A DNA stretch of 64,000 nucleotides, taken from Streptomyces flavofungini. GTDB taxonomy: Bacteria > Actinomycetota > Actinomycetes > Streptomycetales > Streptomycetaceae. The translations under genes and the position numbers were made by a program. Below the pieces are notes generated by a model. The model worked only from the letters and a program-made list of their open reading frames with translations, was not told the origin of the DNA and did no database searches. The stretch spans positions 192,976-256,975 of the forward strand of contig NZ_BMVR01000007.1 of NCBI RefSeq assembly GCF_014650815.1, read 5' to 3'. Positions 63,346-64,000 of the stretch are shown here, in pieces. Each line of letters opens with the position of its first letter. Position 1 is the stretch's first letter.

Positions 63346-63383
63346 CCTTATGGTGTAAGGCAAGCTAGCCTTATGCTGTAAGG
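63346..63383. promoter_or_regulatory. Two TetR operator-like repeats
   Basis: CCTTATGGTGTAAGG (63346-63360) and CCTTATGCTGTAAGG (63369-63383) differ by one base and each has perfect CCTTA/TAAGG arms around five bases. Centres are 23 bp apart. They fill the gap between the divergent oxidoreductase and TetR genes and fit cooperative repressor binding. Confidence 0.75.
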
Positions 63384-63412
63384 CGGTCAAGGGGAGTGCT
63401 GAGGAGGTACGC

Positions 63413-64000
63413 ATGCCTGAGACGGGCAAAGGGCGGCGCGAGACTCCGGCGCGCACTGAGCGCACTGAGCGCACTGAGCGCACTTCGCGTACTGAGCGCA
63501 CTCCGCTCAGCCGTGAGCGGGTGATCCGTGCGGCGGTGGCGGTCGCGGACGAGAAGGGTCCGGCCGCGCTCACCATGCGGGCCGTCGCCGAACCGCTGGG
63601 CGTCGAGGCGATGTCGCTCTACCACCACGTCGCGGGCCGGGAGGACGTCCTCGACGGCATGGTGGACGTGGTGTTCGGCGAGATCGACCTGCCGCCGCGC
63701 GACACGGACTGGAAGAGCGCCATGCGCCACCGCGCGGCCTCCGCCCGCACCGTGCTCCGGCGCCACCCCTGGGCCGTCGCCCTGATGGACTCCCGTTCCC
63801 GGCCCGGCCCGGCGACCCTGCGCCACCACGACGCGGTCATCGGCGCGTTGCGCGCCGGAGGCTTCTCCGTCGCGATGACGGCGCACGCCGTCTCGCTGAT
63901 CGACAGCTATCTGTACGGCTTCGTGATCCAGGAGCTGAGCCTGCCGTTCAGCGACTCGGCGGAACGGGACGAGGCCGCGGGCGCCCTCCTGAGTGACCTG
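63413..64000 (+). CDS. TetR-family regulator, cut by the right edge
   Basis: The first 196 residues are present. A disordered basic head (1-33) with Arg-Thr-Glu repeats precedes the HTH at about 34-75 (SRERVIRAAVAVADEKG, ALTMRAVAEPLGVEAMSLYHHVAGREDVL). Helices of the TetR_C ligand domain follow and run out of the window. GAGGAGG precedes ATG 63413. It diverges from the oxidoreductase gene and probably represses it through the paired CCTTA...TAAGG sites. Confidence 0.85.
   Translation, partial: MPETGKGRRETPARTERTERTERTSRTERTPLSRERVIRAAVAVADEKGPAALTMRAVAEPLGVEAMSLYHHVAGREDVLDGMVDVVFGEIDLPPRDTDWKSAMRHRAASARTVLRRHPWAVALMDSRSRPGPATLRHHDAVIGALRAGGFSVAMTAHAVSLIDSYLYGFVIQELSLPFSDSAERDEAAGALLSDL
63452..63505 (+). 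repeat. Six 9-bp repeats encoding Arg-Thr-x at the TetR N-terminus
   Basis: Three exact CGCACTGAG units are followed by CGCACTTCG, CGTACTGAG and CGCACTCCG, all in frame. They give a run of RTE/RTS/RTP triplets. Length change by slippage would keep the frame and alter only the flexible head. Confidence 0.85.

Overview
The window reads as Streptomyces chromosome, or a very close actinomycete. GC is very high, third codon positions are almost always G or C, GTG/TTG starts are common, and gene families such as SpoIIE/STAS/RsbW partner switches, DasR-type dre sites, Tat-exported hydrolases and MarR/TetR/AraC regulators abound. I found no rRNA, tRNA, CRISPR array, insertion sequence or phage. The content is accessory: secreted enzymes, small regulatory modules, one biosynthesis-like operon and several uncharacterised gene pairs.

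Layout. 1-3.4 kb: end of a TetR gene, then a divergent module of an XRE regulator opposite an HExxH (ImmA/IrrE-like) protease that is translationally coupled to a DUF6545-type membrane protein. 3.4-8.8 kb: Nudix hydrolase, AraC regulator with a secreted intradiol dioxygenase fused to a carbohydrate-binding module, alpha/beta hydrolase, LLM flavin oxidoreductase. 9-16.5 kb: GH16 enzyme, tiny exported peptide, luciferase-family (DUF5519) protein, PepSY membrane protein, GH19 chitinase with a DasR site in its promoter, GH105 hydrolase and a secreted DUF5707-like protein. 16.9-24.8 kb: a signalling block of SpoIIE phosphatase, small membrane protein, STAS antagonist overlapping an RsbW-like kinase, a B12-binding protein with the CarH/LitR light-sensor signature W-x9-E-H, a hydrolase-fold protein without its nucleophile, a SigB/SigF-type sigma factor and a second RsbW-like kinase. 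25-33.7 kb: an apparent operon of two giant unknown proteins (1257 and 1378 aa) and a secreted trypsin-like protease. 34.4-36 kb: MarR and GAPDH diverging from a perfect 12-bp palindrome. 36-43.4 kb: secreted proteins, a STAND NTPase with TPR repeats, a CAP protein, an S41 protease and an acetyltransferase. 43.4-49.4 kb: a decayed MFS pseudogene and a tight five-gene operon (PhyH oxygenase, DUF6271-like protein, PLP decarboxylase, GNAT, MFS exporter) resembling a small natural-product pathway. 49.4-53.5 kb: a nearly 1-kb gene-free stretch carrying a promoter with two dre sites, a GH3 N-acetylglucosaminidase-like gene with its own dre promoter, and a Rieske oxygenase. 53.6-64 kb: a secreted hydrolase, a 1011-aa exported protein with PA14, beta-propeller, CBM and DUF1080 regions, a 2',3'-cyclic RNA phosphodiesterase, a second Nudix protein, two related proteins resembling the non-catalytic N-termini of actinomycete STAND ATPases, and an NAD(P)-binding oxidoreductase diverging from a TetR gene across two operator-like repeats.

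Three themes stand out. (i) Chitin/GlcNAc sensing: DasR-like boxes sit in promoters for the chitinase and the GH3 enzyme, and a double-box promoter points toward the five-gene operon. (ii) A partner-switching stress circuit that appears to include a cobalamin light sensor. (iii) An operon of two giant proteins plus an exported protease that I cannot assign to any known system.
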